A stretch of 64,000 nucleotides of DNA from Symsagittifera roscoffensis (Eukaryota > Xenacoelomorpha > Acoela > Convolutidae). The notes beneath the pieces were generated by a model. The model made no database searches and had not been told where the DNA came from. It saw only the letters and a program-made list of their open reading frames with translations. The number at the start of each line of letters is the position of its first letter. Positions within the stretch are counted from its first letter, which is position 1. Shown here one piece after another: positions 33,310 to 45,089 of the stretch. The position numbers were made by a program, and so were the translations under genes. The stretch covers positions 38,341,858 to 38,405,857 of the forward strand of contig NC_087071.1 in the NCBI RefSeq assembly GCF_963678635.1, written 5' to 3'.

Positions 33310-36300
33310 CTGAAACAATAACAGCTCCAACAATAATATCAGGTCAGTTTGAATTTCAGTTGTAATACAAGATAGTTCATTCCAGTAATCTGAAATTTTT
33401 TGAAAAATTGAAAACCCTAGCCTGACGAATTAGTTACAATTGAGAATTTACGAAGACTGAAAAAACTGCAAAAAGAACTGCCTTCAACTACATCTTTGGA
33501 GTCACAACATACTTTAAGGGAAACATAAGACATCAAACACATATAGATACCTGTAAAACCCTTTTGGTGAGGCCAGTTTTTTGTGCCAGAGATTTCAGAT
33601 CCTTAGCATCGGGGTTATGATTTGCATTGAAATACTGTTTCATCGCCTGCAACTGATGATGTTTGAAACTTGTCCGCATCCGCTTGGACCGGTGTGAGTT
33701 GTCTGTTATGTGTCCAAATGGGGCCAAGTGGGAATGCATATGGTGATGATGGACCCTATGGTTGGCCTCAAGGCTGTACAAAGAGGGAGCAAGTCCTCCA
33801 TCTGCATCCAAAACTCCTGAAAAACAGCATCAACAACATACTTTTCAATGAATGGTACATATGTATAGAACTAAGCTTATATGAGAGAAAATATCTGAGG
33901 TCTAAGCATGAAGTTACACTTGAGTTAGCATGAAATGACACTAAAGCTATAGTTCAAGAATCGAAAAATTTTGGCTAAAACAAAAAATATTTTTAACATG
34001 ATGGTTTAGAACCAAAATTTATAAGAATTTACAATTTTAATGAATAAGATGCACAAAAATGTGCGAAAACGTTTCTTTGAATTTACAATTTTAACGCATT
34101 CTCAAAATATTGTAAATAACATTTGTAAATAGATGTTTTACCGTCCTTAAGATTACTTTATTGTAAAAATCCTGACAATGCACAAAGTTGCGAAAACGTT
34201 TGAAATTTACTTTCTATCAAAAACCTCTACAAAAAATATTGATTTACAAAACCTCGTAAATCTACTCCGCAGGTCAGATCTATCAGAAAATCCTCAAGTG
34301 GTGTTGTGGCACCACGTCATCAAAAAAAAACTATCAACGGCCATCGCAAGGAAAATTACAGCACTTGCACCGCAGAGGAATTGAGAGAAATTTCGAAGAC
34401 ACTGACATATATCAGCACAATCGTACACTGCCAGAAACGGCTACCCAGATATCAGGAATCAACTCGGTTAACATTGTCATACCTACTAGTAGGTTTCTGA
34501 TTTCAAACAAGTATCAGGCACTACACCAGGACGTTCAGCAGGAGCTTAATTCTGTATGGAGTGTATTCCAACACCAAGACAACCTGTCGGCTGTATTGTC
34601 GAAGCTTCGTTCAAATACTAAAACGAAGTCACAAGCGAGAAGACGGGCGGACAAAAGGAGAATTCTGTACCCAAATTCGAAGAAACTTTCGGGGGCACTG
34701 ACGATGAGGTTTCATTTATGGGGGTGAGTTAAACTTGTTTTTTGTGAAGCCTTGTGGTCCTCGTGACCTGTAATACGCTGAACACAGTTATACTCCCACC
34801 TCCAATCTTCAATGGGACTCTAAAACGACTCGTCTTGAAATTTGTCCGTGATCATGCCTCAATATTTTGTAAACACTATCAATTGTCTCCAAAAAGATAA
34901 ATTTCTGGGCAGCGACATAACCCCTGATTTTCAGAAACAAAATTAAGAACGGAGGTAACCGAGACATGTACAGATGGAAAAAGGGTCAGATGAAAACTAG
35001 AAAAGACAAGAAGGGCGATACGGTAAGAAGTAGTTGAGGTTTGCCCTTTGGTTATGAATAACTTACGTTTCAGGGGACAATGAACAACAACAACACCATA
35101 GAAGAGACTCGCCAAAAAACTAAAGACAATATCTGAAAGACAAGACCGACTTCTATGGAAGCAATGTGTAGCATCGGTAAGAGCTCCTGATGATATTGCA
35201 TTTCCAGCTTGGGTTCAAAAGGTCCAGTCAAATCCGAACATGGTTAAAAATAGAGTCTCTTTTTCTTTTCGATGTTGACATCTTTGTAACAGTCGTCCGC
35301 TTACGTCACATATGAGATCAAGAGAAATAGACCCTATAATTTTTGGCTCAAGGGTAAGGGACACTATCTCTTGTATTTATGCACCTCAGTCTGTCGGATG
35401 CCATATTTGTTCGCTTTAGATATGGGACTTCAAGATCATGTTACAGCTTAAAAGCTACCACGAAATTAACTCCACTCTAGGAATAATCACGTCCCCATTG
35501 CTAGGTCTCTAAATAATTAAAACACGCGAACGCCGTTCAAATTAGGGTTGGAAACTCAAGTAATCACCTTCAGTTTTTATTGGAAAGTGGACCTTTGATC
35601 CATTCCAGATGGATGAGCCTAAAACCCGCCTTATCACAACATAACTCTAAAAAATGCACTCTCAAAATTAAAATCAATACTCACATAATGATTACGGCCC
35701 AGTAATTGGTTAAGTAAACTATTAAAATTGCAAGGTAATTAGTTTTTAATCAAATAGTTTTTCTTTTTGGACAATTGTATCACTTCACCTGTCGACTTGA
35801 CGAAAAAAGATGATCACTGCTCCAGTATTAGCCCTCTCATAAATATTTTTGGTGCTCTTTATCAGGTACAAGACAGCTCTACTCAAAAAAATATAGTTAC
35901 TTCAAATTGAGAAGAGCAATTTGACTCAAGCTCCGATTTCTGGGCCACTTTTCCGCAATTATGAACTCAGTTCTTCTGATTTCTGATTTTCTGAACATTC
36001 AATTCAGTTGCTGCGATAAACTTGAGCATGACATGCCATTTCGTTTTTTTTTTTTTCAAAAACTCAATCTCACTCCAAAAACAAGACAAAACTTCAAGAT
36101 ACGGGCCACTGGCAAAATTTCTTTAGGATCGTAAAAAAAGAAAAAAAATCTCTGGCGAGGCACTTTGTGAGATCGAGGCAGTGGTAAAAGCCTGTGCTAA
36201 GACTTTGAAACAAACTCATTTTTACAGGGTTGTTCAAAAAACCCAAAAATATACGACGAGTAAGGGATTGGTTGCGGTGCGGTACCGTATGACGAGGGCG

Positions 36301-39300
36301 TTGGTCATTTGTAAGCAGGATGGATACCTAGGAGAACAAATTATCGGGTTTAATAGATTCAAACCAGTTCAGCGACAAAAAAAGATCCAGTGATTCGTTT
36401 GTTGTAAACACAGAAAAAATCATCAATATGGAATTGTTGTCTCTGAGGAAAAATGCCGAAATAAGAGATAAACTCTAAATAAGGATGAAGTTTACTGGGG
36501 GCAACCCGCCAGGTTTTAAAGGTTGATGAAGATGCAGAAAAATTAACCCAAAGAGACCGGTACTTTCATTGCCTGGCAGCTCCTCTTATTATCTGAACAA
36601 GGTTTTTCAAAAAGTTTTGAGGAAAATGCAGGCGCAAACATCGAAATCATAACAATATAAGCGAGCAAAAACTTAACAGGTTTTAGTCTTGAGCCCTATA
36701 AGAGTTTGATATCTCTAGATTTTAAGAAGCTTGCAATCAAATGTACTGAGCAAGAAGCAATAGATTTAAACGAAGGTGCATCAGCAAGATGAACCACCAA
36801 CAATTTCTGGAAAACCATGAAGAGACTGTTGAACAGGGCAGGTAGACAAGTCCATCTCAAGTGCAACGCCAAATGGTAAGTTTGGAAAGATGGTTTTGCA
36901 ATGGGGACATCTCTAGCGTAAGTTTTTGCAAACCTATAGCTGAAGTGGTATAAAACTGCACTAAAAACTGCAATAGGATCTTGACGGAAAATGTTACGGG
37001 TGCAATAAAGTGCTCACGTACAAATCAAAAGGTGTAGAAAAAGAAAAACTTTTGAACTTGTATCCCAAAAACTGCGTTGATATGTCAGTTGATGAGTACC
37101 GAAACAGAGATGGAACTGTCTAATGCAGTCGGAATTGCATCGCGGTATAGAAGAAAAAAGTCAGTTCAGCAAGCTAAATTTTTCTCCGGCGGTCTTGAAG
37201 AGGTGTTGCGGGGAGCAAATTTATAATTCCCAATTTCACAATAGAGACAGCGCATTCATCATTCAGCTGGTAAGCTGGCATTTTTTTGGTTTAACAATTT
37301 ATTTTTGACACTAACAGGAAAATTAACTGTCGATGGTAACAGGAAATAACAAAACAACAGATACAAGTACCATTTAGAAATTGCGTGATCTCCCTCCAAA
37401 TAGAAATAGGATTTAGAGAAATTTTTCACTGTGTTTTCGGCAGTACTTCCACGTGGGAAAATGTTGATAAATTCAGCACATTTTGTTGTTGGGTGCAAAA
37501 TATCCTATCATGGATAAAAAGGACGACACTTGATTTTTCTCTGAAATCGAAGTCTTTCCTTCACAACTAAAAAGTCAAAATGTATCCGGGCGGTATCTTA
37601 GTATCTCAAAGAGACCGCCACTCACTCCAATGTTTTGGAATCCAGGCTTTGTATATCTCTTCTGGTTGAAGTTACTCAGATGAATGCATACAGCATTACA
37701 AGAAGTATCAAAAACTTATAAAAAAACCGGCTTAACGATCGTCTTTATTTTACCAAGAAAAAAAAACTTAAGCATAGATCCCGTCTTGTTCTCAATATGT
37801 GTTGTTCTCGTCTTGTGCTCTTAGTTAGATCTTCAGATAAATATATTCAGGGGCGGATTTAGGGGATGGGGGGCGGACGCCACCTTCCCTCAGGGATTCG
37901 ACCCACTGCCGACCCAAAGGGTCCTCCCTTTGTACTATTTTGAGATATCTCTTTTTGGTGATGGACTCTAAAAATTTTCTCAAGGCGCCTTTTTGAGGGG
38001 GGAGCCAAAACTTTTGAGGAAATAAGGACAAAACAGTGCTTTGGGAGAGCTCGAAAAATCAATTTGGTCGACCTACAAAAAAGGTCGACAAAATTTTCGA
38101 AAATTTTTTGAAAATCCGCCCCCCCCCCTCGAGAAAATCCTGGATCCGCCCCTGAATATATTTCTACGTTTTTTCACTTCTTTAGGTTCTCCTTAGTTTT
38201 GACCCATTATTTCGTATTCTCAATGTCTTCTCTGATTTTAGGGCAAGCATAACTATCAATTGCTATTTCCATTTTTACAGATCACCTTGTGGAAAAACTT
38301 TTTCTTATGGCTAAATTCATCAAATTGTCCGGAAAGACTTAGGATTCTGAAACCATAAGGAGATGAGGTAGATTGTTTAAGAAGACGCAAAATAGAAGCG
38401 GTCCTGGAAGCGATCTTCGGGGAACTCAAATTTTAGATTCCAAAATATTTAAGCTCATATTATCTACTCGATTTGCTTTGGATTTTTATGATAATCAATA
38501 AGTATCTCAAAGAGACAACCACCCACGCCAATTTTTATAAAGTTTTGATTTAACTCAAATTGAAGAACTTCAACGATAGCTCGAATCTGAAATTTTTTGA
38601 GCCTCTCGATTGCAGTGTCTAAGTTAAGTCTGGCTGTTCGCTTTATCTTTAGCTGGCAAGACCGTTATTTTAGAAAACGTAACTCACAGAACTTTATTTA
38701 TAATTCAGAAAACTGATCTATTTTGAATTGCTTTAAAAACACATTTGGGGTTGAGAAAACTGATAAACTAAGCCAGGAAACTCTGACAACATCGAAGTTG
38801 CTGCCAAAGTTTAAATTTTTTTTAATACATAAATTTTCCCAGCGAGCTTTACAATTGATAAAATTTTGAAATCTAGCTTCTCTGTTAGCTTCAAATGATG
38901 CGCGAAACACTGGAGTTGTTTTTCAGACAGGTTTCGAAGAAACAAAATTTTGATATCTCTCAAGTTAATTTCTTATCTTCGATTGGCTCATTGAAAAATG
39001 TTGTTTTGATGCAAATCACTCACTCGCAGAAGTTTGGAAATACCTCATTCTCGTTCAAAATGTTTGGTATAAAAGCAGTTGTGTGGATCTCGGATTTTTT
39101 CTAAACAGCTGCATCAAAGTTTGCGTTTGTGTTTGATAAACTTATTGCAGCGTCAAGTTTACCGTTTGTCAAAGCAAGCGTTTCAAATCTATCAAATCTT
39201 GATAACTTGAGTCAGCCTATAACCATTTTGTATTTTCCAAGACTATGTCAAAACATTCTGTGCTATGGTGATTGCAAGTTTTTGTACAATTATTGAAATC

Positions 39301-42300
39301 AAACGCAAATATATTTAAATTACAATTTGCCGGAATTTCTGCGGAACTCTAGAAACTATTATGCTTTGACTGCGAGGCCCCAACACAGAAAAAATTCAGA
39401 ATGTCAGTATGTTTTCCAGGACTCATAGCAAGTATATGAAAATTCTATGACTAAGTTGTATCGAAGTTAACCCCAAAAAAAAATTTTTCCAATCGCAAAA
39501 CGATAGTCGTACGTAAACAATCAAGTTCTAAAAAAGATTTTGCAAGCAAAATCGTAGTCCTCGATACACAAAAGTTGATTTTTTTCCATTTCTCTGGATA
39601 AGTATTTTTTCAAAAACGCTCAAAAAAACCTATGTATTTTGTATGGCTCGTTTTTGTATGCCTTGCCTTGATCAATGCATGAATAATTAGTAGGCCAATT
39701 TTTTTTTCTAAAAAATCACCTTTGAAAATTTTTGCAAAAATTTAAAAATTTGAATTTTTCCTTATATCATTTGTTGAAGACAAACTAAGACAATTCAGGG
39801 CATTTCCTAGGCATTGAAATTGCGAGACAATCAAACCTTACGTGATTTTCGAGTAACTAAGGTTTTCGCCACTTGTGTTTGGTTACTTAACCAACTTAAC
39901 CCAAAAACTTGAGAAATGAAATTTTACAAAAAATCTTATGAAAAAATGCTGGTCATACTGTTTGGATGTATGAAAAATCACTAATCTTAGACCTTATATG
40001 CAATTTTTTGTTTTTATGGAATTGCATGATAGTTATATGAGTAATACCATTTTAATATCAGCAATTTTGGTCAAACTGGGTGACTACAATGTTCAGTGAG
40101 TCCAGTATATAGTGTATATTGCATTCCATTAACACAATCTAGCTGTATTGCCCATAGTCTTGTACCAGCAAAAAAGTGTGATTACTGACGGTTCTGTTTC
40201 AACTAAAGGATATTGCTCAAAAACAGTTTGATAATTTCATCAGGAAGGGGATAGAATTGATCCAATTTTTAACGAAAATTTGATCTTTCGGAGAATACAC
40301 ATTATATTACTTCAGGAAAAATAATCCCAAACTGTAACATAAATTTTGTAACGTGTTCTAATTTTCTGAGAAAAATTTCTTCAAAATGGTGGTATTATTA
40401 AGCTACGTGTTCTTGTGAAAAGCTCTGATAGTTTTAGGTGGCTATCAATATCTGTTAATTGTTCCGACTATTTAAAAATGGAGAAAAATTTTCTATTCGG
40501 GTGTGTTTTAATTTTTTCTTTTTGATTTCCATGTAAAATCAGGTACCACAAATTAATATCGAAAAAGGTCGAGTGCTATATCAATTTAGCTTTTTCACTC
40601 GTTATTCGAACGACATTTTAAAAAGTAAAAATATTTATTGGTGTCAAAAAAATCAGTTTGAAATTTTTGCTTTTTGATCTAATTTTGAGCTAATACGGCG
40701 AGCGTGCAGGCTAACAATAGCTTATTTTAGTTTCACTCGAGTAAAGTTAGATTTGGAGATTATTAACGCCATTTTAGGAATCCAAAACTTCAACAAAAAA
40801 ATGTGCTAGACTTTCAAAGTTTGTTTTACACTTTTTTAATCGCTTTTTCTAGTAATTTTAAATAAAAAAACTGATTTACAATTGGCCTATTTTAGTATGA
40901 TTGTCGAATATGCCTAAAAATTACCGTTTTTTGGTCAGATCTTTTTTATCACACCACACAGAAGAAACGACACTATCTAGAAAAATTGTCGGAACATTCT
41001 GTGCTATTTGCACAGTAACCGGCTATTCTTGTTTTTACTTGCAAATGGTAACCAAAAGTTCACAGCTTCTCAGCCTTGATCTATTTTTTAACCTCAGCTA
41101 TCTTCACTTTTTTGTGGTGATTTCATACTTTTTTGTGATGTTTTTCTTTAACCGTATCACTTTAAGCGTAGTTTTTCTAAGACTTGCATTGTGACTTTAA
41201 AAAACCATTTATGCCTAGGCGAATATTGCAAAATTTTCAACGAAAGATATCTAGAAACGTTTGAAAAACCAGCCAATCAAAACTTTGACAGATTTTTTTT
41301 CAAATCAGCCGGAAGGTATTTTTGTGCTGAGCTCAAACTTAAAAAGATATTTTAGCTGTGATCATTTGTGCAAGATTTTGGAGGTTTAAGATTGCCAATT
41401 TGGGATATATTCCGCGCGGTTAACGCGTTAGCAGCTATTTAATCAGTCGTTAAGCAGTCGTTTGCCATAGTTGATCTGTTCATAGCAAACTTTATCACTT
41501 TGTATTTTATATGTCGTGTGTGGTATGATGGAAAAAATCTCAAAAACTTTTAAATAACCTTTCATTTTTTTTTGTAAATTTCATATTTTTAATAGACGAA
41601 CACTGATCCTTGGTCATGAAAGGCAGTCGGATTTTTCAGGACTTCGTTCTGATCCGAGCAGTTCTAATCAAATTAAGGTAAGCTTTAACGAACAAAAGCG
41701 ACAAGATTTGATAAAACTGAGTCGAGTATTAGTGGAAGTTTTGGAATTTGTTTGACAAGTTGAAAGACTTTAGGCTCAATTTCCCCAATCAAAGTTATGA
41801 GAAAGGTACCAACTCAAACTGTATACAAAAATGACTAGTAATAATTATTCAAAAAATGAATAAATGTATACTACTAAATACCACTAAGTGTATACTACTA
41901 AATGTATGCAAAAATGACTAAATAATTATTAATAACATTTCTGGACAAAAATAATTAGTGAGACAAACTTACCATGAGCAGAATAAGCCGCAAGTAGCTG
42001 GTCTTCGATGTGTTTTTTCTTCCTTGGTCTCCCCTTGGACGACGAATTCCCACCAACAGAGGGGGGCAACATCTTCAAAAAATCAAACGAGGGGTGAAAG
42101 GGCGAAGGTGGCGGGATACCCACTTGTTGTCCCCCAGGTAACATATTATTTGGGGGAGCACGGGAATAAACTGGCATTACAGACGCAAAACTGGTCGGAA
42201 CACCCGGGGCGAAACTACTTATTGGCACTCCTTGATGACTCATCTCATGGGGATGATGAGGTGATTGGAAAATGGGGGGATGAATTTGTTGGTTCATTTC

Positions 42301-43500
42301 TTGAGGGGGGATGTTCTGAACTGGCTGATTTTGAATCGAGATTGAAGATTTATTTTGATTTTGTTCAACACTTTCAGCAGCCATTTGTTGTTCCGACGGC
42401 ATTGAATGAGCATCGGCAGGTGTCCCAGCGTTTTCCAGTGCAACTTGCTGGCAATTTTCGAAAACCCCGGGTTTAAAATTCGAAACGAAATTGCTTTCTT
42501 CTTTTTTGAAATTACTTAGCTGATGACTGCTCTTTTGCGACTCAGAGTTAGGTTGATTTTTGCTCATTTCTATTTCATTCGATGCTCGATTGCTCGTTTT
42601 TAAGTCAGAGAATTTAGTTTTGATGCTCATTTGACTATCTGAACTTTGGTTTTCTGCCAATTTTGCCGGCAAAGAGCCAATGTGAAGCGTGCAGTAGATT
42701 TTATTGTCGTGGAAAGCAATATGATCTCCAGTTTTGAATAGTTTTTCGCAAATTGCGCACACGAAACATTGAACGTGGTATGCGTTTTCTTTGGCGCGCA
42801 TCACAAACTCTGTGGGTAAAATTGCGTGATTGCAATTTTTGCATCGGTTTTTGGGGCCAGAAAACTCCCTGAAAACATTTATTTTGAATGAGAGATGAAA
42901 ATATAATTTTGAAAGCTTGTTTTCTGGTATCAAGTTCCAATTTCATAAAAGAAACTGACAACAAAAATTAAACCAATTTTAAATTTTTATTAAATGTTCC
43001 ATTTTTATCATTTTCTTTTTCTTAAAACTTATAATTTTTTATTAAATTTTCGATTTTTATCATTTTCTTTTTCTTAAAACTTAAAACTATTTACCGATAA
43101 TAATCTCGTTTGCAGTACACTTTCCCGTTTTTCGTGTAACAAGACTGCGCATCTGCCAAATTCGCCCCACAAACACAGCAAACCAGACACTTCTCATGCC
43201 AGATTCCATCTTCAGTGCTTATACACTGGTCTTCGGTTATTTTCTGGCAGCATCCGGAACAGTCGTGGAAAATGGGGGCAAAAAGAGATGATGTGGGGGG
43301 TTCATTGGGGAATAAGCTCAACGATGCGGGGGTTGTCGCGGTGAAATTGCTGGCGGTGAATTTGTTTGACAGAGGAGGTAGAATTCCAAAGTTTGTCTCC
43401 TATTGAAAAAGAATGTGCTATTTTAAATTTTTGTCTGACAATCTTTCAAAGTAAATTTTGAAATTTTCCGAATAAATTAACTTACCTTAATATTGGTCAT
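32983..43500 (-). CDS. Lhx2/9: LIM-homeodomain transcription factor, Lhx2/9 (apterous) group
   Basis: Five coding exons (43500-43486, 43399-43095, 42868-41973, 33816-33551, 33309-32983) join in phase into 602 residues. LIM1 spans about 52-104 with C52, C55, H73, C76, C79, C82, C101 and D104; LIM2 spans 116-169 with its final ligand H169. LIM domains bind cofactors such as Ldb/Chip. A Gln/Pro/Ser-rich linker of about 235 residues follows. The homeodomain (about 448-507) carries KRMRTSFKHHQL, NHNPDAKDLK, TGLTKRVLQ and VWFQNARAKFRRN, diagnostic of the Lhx2/9/apterous class. An intron splits it between VLQ and VWF. An HHHH-containing stretch (425-435) precedes it; the tail (508-602) is acidic and Ser-rich. 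At 602 residues it is longer than typical Lhx2 (about 400), owing to the linker. The large fourth intron (8.2 kb) holds retroelement fossils and MITEs. Confidence 0.95.
33310..33550 (-). other. Short intron inside the homeodomain
   Basis: 241 bp, donor GTATCT and acceptor TTTCAG. It interrupts the homeodomain before the WFQN recognition helix, a position shared by other homeobox genes of this class. Confidence 0.9.
33551..33816 (-). CDS. Lhx2/9: Lhx2/9 exon 4: homeodomain helices 1-2
   Basis: Acceptor GTTTTTCAG. The first two bases complete a Gly codon from exon 3. It encodes the His-rich stretch and the homeodomain through TKRVLQ, ending in phase 0 with donor CAG then GTATCT. Confidence 0.95.
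34170..34730 (+). other. Coding-like plus-strand segment, unrecognised
   Basis: A 120-residue open frame (34365-34727) with QALHQDVQQELNSVW and SQARRRADKRR overlaps a second frame. Composition is protein-like, but I recognise no domain. It lies in the Lhx2/9 intron shortly before an LTR-like segment, so it may be part of a fossil element. Confidence 0.3.
35280..36130. mobile_element. LTR-like segment, relative of 5130-6050
   Basis: Aligns with 5130-6050 in the same orientation, including CCCTATAA, GGCTCAAGGGTAAGGGACAC and the CCATTCCAGATGGAT block. It probably represents a solo terminal repeat or the end of a broken element in the Lhx2/9 intron. Old and diverged from its partner. Confidence 0.5.
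36131..37839. other. Decayed coding-like sequence, unrecognised
   Basis: Base composition is less AT-rich than its surroundings. Plus-strand fragments such as GLVAVRYRMTRALVICKQDG (about 36265-36325) look protein-like but are short and in different frames. Adjacent to the LTR-like segment, so possibly the same fossil element. Confidence 0.3.
37848..38154. mobile_element. hAT-like MITE, complete, 8-bp target duplication
   Basis: 307 bp. The left end is CAGGGGCGGATTTAGG; the right end reverse-complemented is CAGGGGCGGATCCAGG. Both flanks read AATATATT (37840-37847 and 38155-38162), an 8-bp duplication typical of the hAT superfamily. No transposase. Related fragments are at 7027, 9005 and 45090. 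Confidence 0.9.
38163..39529. other. Intron sequence, nothing recognised
   Basis: AT-rich. The block AGTATCTCAAAGAGAC occurs near 37595 and again near 38500, hinting at a diverged local repeat. Confidence 0.4.
39530..40085. mobile_element. CCCGGGTTGACC-family element, rearranged fragment
   Basis: The right end reads TTTTGGTCAAACTGGG, a diverged terminus. The interior shares TGCCTTGATCAATG with 59780 in inverse orientation and has ATGCTGGTCATAC words. The left end is not clear. Confidence 0.45.
40086..41595. other. Intron sequence with diverged repeats
   Basis: GTGCTATTTGCACAGTAAC near 41000 matches sequence near 16155-16180, and ATTGTTCCGACTATT near 40460 matches 18205. TCCGCGCGGTTAACGCGTTAG near 41410 is a distant relative of the CGCGTTAA family. 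No coding content recognised apart from the candidate exon that follows. Confidence 0.4.
41596..41677 (+). CDS. Candidate plus-strand exon, unassigned
   Basis: A strong pyrimidine tract ending ATTTTTAATAG precedes 82 open bases encoding HERQSDFSGLRSDPSSSNQIK-like sequence (one residue group per codon, 27 codons after one leading base), with a consensus donor AAG then GTAAGC. It is antisense to the large Lhx2/9 intron, 0.3 kb from exon 3. No partner exon found. Confidence 0.25.
41973..42868 (-). CDS. Lhx2/9: Lhx2/9 exon 3: LIM2 and Gln/Pro linker
   Basis: Acceptor TGTTTTCAG; the first base completes Arg107. The exon encodes EFSGPKNRCKNC, the rest of LIM2, and the long low-complexity linker ending in GRPRKKKHIEDQ and AAYSAH. 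Donor CATG then GTAAGTTT leaves one base for exon 4. Confidence 0.95.
43095..43399 (-). CDS. Lhx2/9: Lhx2/9 exon 2: N-terminus and LIM1
   Basis: Acceptor TTTTTCAATAG, then ETNFGILPPLSNKF leading into LIM1 (CSGC through CKRDYY). Donor ATCG then GTAAAT leaves two bases of Arg107. Confidence 0.93.
43486..43500 (-). CDS. Lhx2/9: Lhx2/9 exon 1 coding part: MTNIK
   Basis: Fifteen coding bases, ATGACCAATATTAAG, followed by a consensus donor GTAAGT. The frame is continuous with exon 2 in phase 0. I chose this start because an in-frame Met at exon 2 (MSLFPN in another frame reading) would leave the upstream open sequence unexplained. A 5' untranslated region must extend to higher coordinates. Confidence 0.75.
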
Positions 43501-44740
43501 TTTTGAAGATTCAAGGCTCGGTAGGGTAAAAGTTTTCGATTACGTTTTGAGAAGCTCGCAGGTGGTTAAATGGCAGATTTTTGCTGTTCCAGGAGATTCA
43601 TGCAATCAACTGAGAAAAAAATATTTGCCCGCTACGAAAATGAGAGTAACAGAAATGACAATTGGCAAAAACATCGGTTGCAAAAAGATTTTCACCAATT
43701 TCTTCAACGTTTTTTTTAAATTTTGCTTTCTGTCGTTTTAACTTTTTATCTTCCCATATTTGTGGCTCCTTCTTTTTTTTTCTTCTGTATTTTGTTGTTG
43801 TTTGTTCTTTGTTGTTTTCTTGGTGAAATTGTGAACAATTTGTTAACCGGTGGCGTTTTTTATAACTAATTGGCTCCGAATTATTTCGATCGGACCGGGA
43901 AACAATAAAAGAATAATAAACAAATTTATTCAATTCCTAGGGCAATTTTACCCCTTTTAAAATGCACACGAAGACATTTTAAATCCAAGAAAAAATTAAA
44001 AGGAAAAAAAGTACAATCAAAATGAATGAAATCAATACAAAGAGTCAATTTTGCTGAATTTTTCAGCATTTGAGGAAGTTTTTGTCAATGAGTTTCAGAC
44101 AAATGGGCTGCATCGTTATTTATTTTATTCTTCATTCATGAAATGATTTATTCAAGGAACTGGTAAAATATTAATTTTATAACAATATTCTAAAAAGTTT
44201 TATTACTCATGAGTTTTTTAACTCGTGAGATTCCATTTACACATATGGCAAAACTATATACCCAAAAATTTATAATTTTAAAATAAAAGGAAGAATTTTA
44301 TGTTCAGTTACTTTCAAAAATAACTTTCGCTTTAATTTTGACGGAAATTTTTGAAAATCGATAAATTGTAATATCTGAAATGAAACGTAAAACAGAGTTG
44401 ATATGTTATGAATGTCAACATTTGCTGAACACTTCAATGTTTAAGGGTTTTTAGCCCAGGTAAGAGAGATCTAATACATTCTGCTTCAACGTTGTTGTTT
44501 TCCTTAAAATCTTGTATTTTTCACTAATTAGTTCCCGAATTCCGTGTTAATATACCCTCTTATTTATACCTGAAAGGTCTTGCAAGACCATACTTAACAT
44601 GAACATACATACTTCGTTTCCTATTTAAAGCTTTACCTATAATTCAGAACTATTTCTGCGGACCGTTTTGACAAAGCGTTTCCGTTTTCTGTCAAATTAT
44701 AAAATACAACTATGAATTTCATTTTTCATATAAAATCAAA
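43501..44740. promoter_or_regulatory. Upstream region of Lhx2/9, no clear promoter motif
   Basis: This stretch should hold the 5' untranslated region and core promoter of Lhx2/9. I see no convincing TATA box or other core element. A long purine/pyrimidine-skewed stretch lies at 43690-43800. Confidence 0.3.
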
Positions 44741-44825
44741 ATCAGTGTTTGTAAAGAATCAGAATCAGTGTTTTTAAAGAATCAGAATCAGTTTTTTTAA
44801 AGAAGCAGAATCAGTGTATTTATGA
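44741..44825. repeat. 23-bp tandem repeat, four copies
   Basis: Copies of AAAGAATCAGAATCAGTGTTT with small changes follow each other at a 23-bp period. Confidence 0.85.
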
Positions 44826-45089
44826 TTCAAGAGACGTTCCAATTCAAAAAAGTGTCTTTAAATTGCACTAGGTCAAATTCTGGTCATTTTCAAACTCATC
44901 GTGTAAATTAGTAACATAATTATATTAATTGTTCCATTAGTGAGCCTTTTTGAGGTCTGGTCAGCTGAAAGTTAGAATCACAAAAATATACTTTTTCAAG
45001 CTATTTTTTTTTATAAAACGAACTTTAATTCCCAAGATTGCGCGAAACCATGATGAGATGAGAGCTTAAATCTAAGATTTTCAAATATT

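Noticed and set aside
41958-42476. 172-residue plus-strand open frame opposite Lhx2/9 exon 3
   Set aside because: It is the shadow of the Gln/Pro-rich linker; low-complexity coding sequence often leaves the other strand open.
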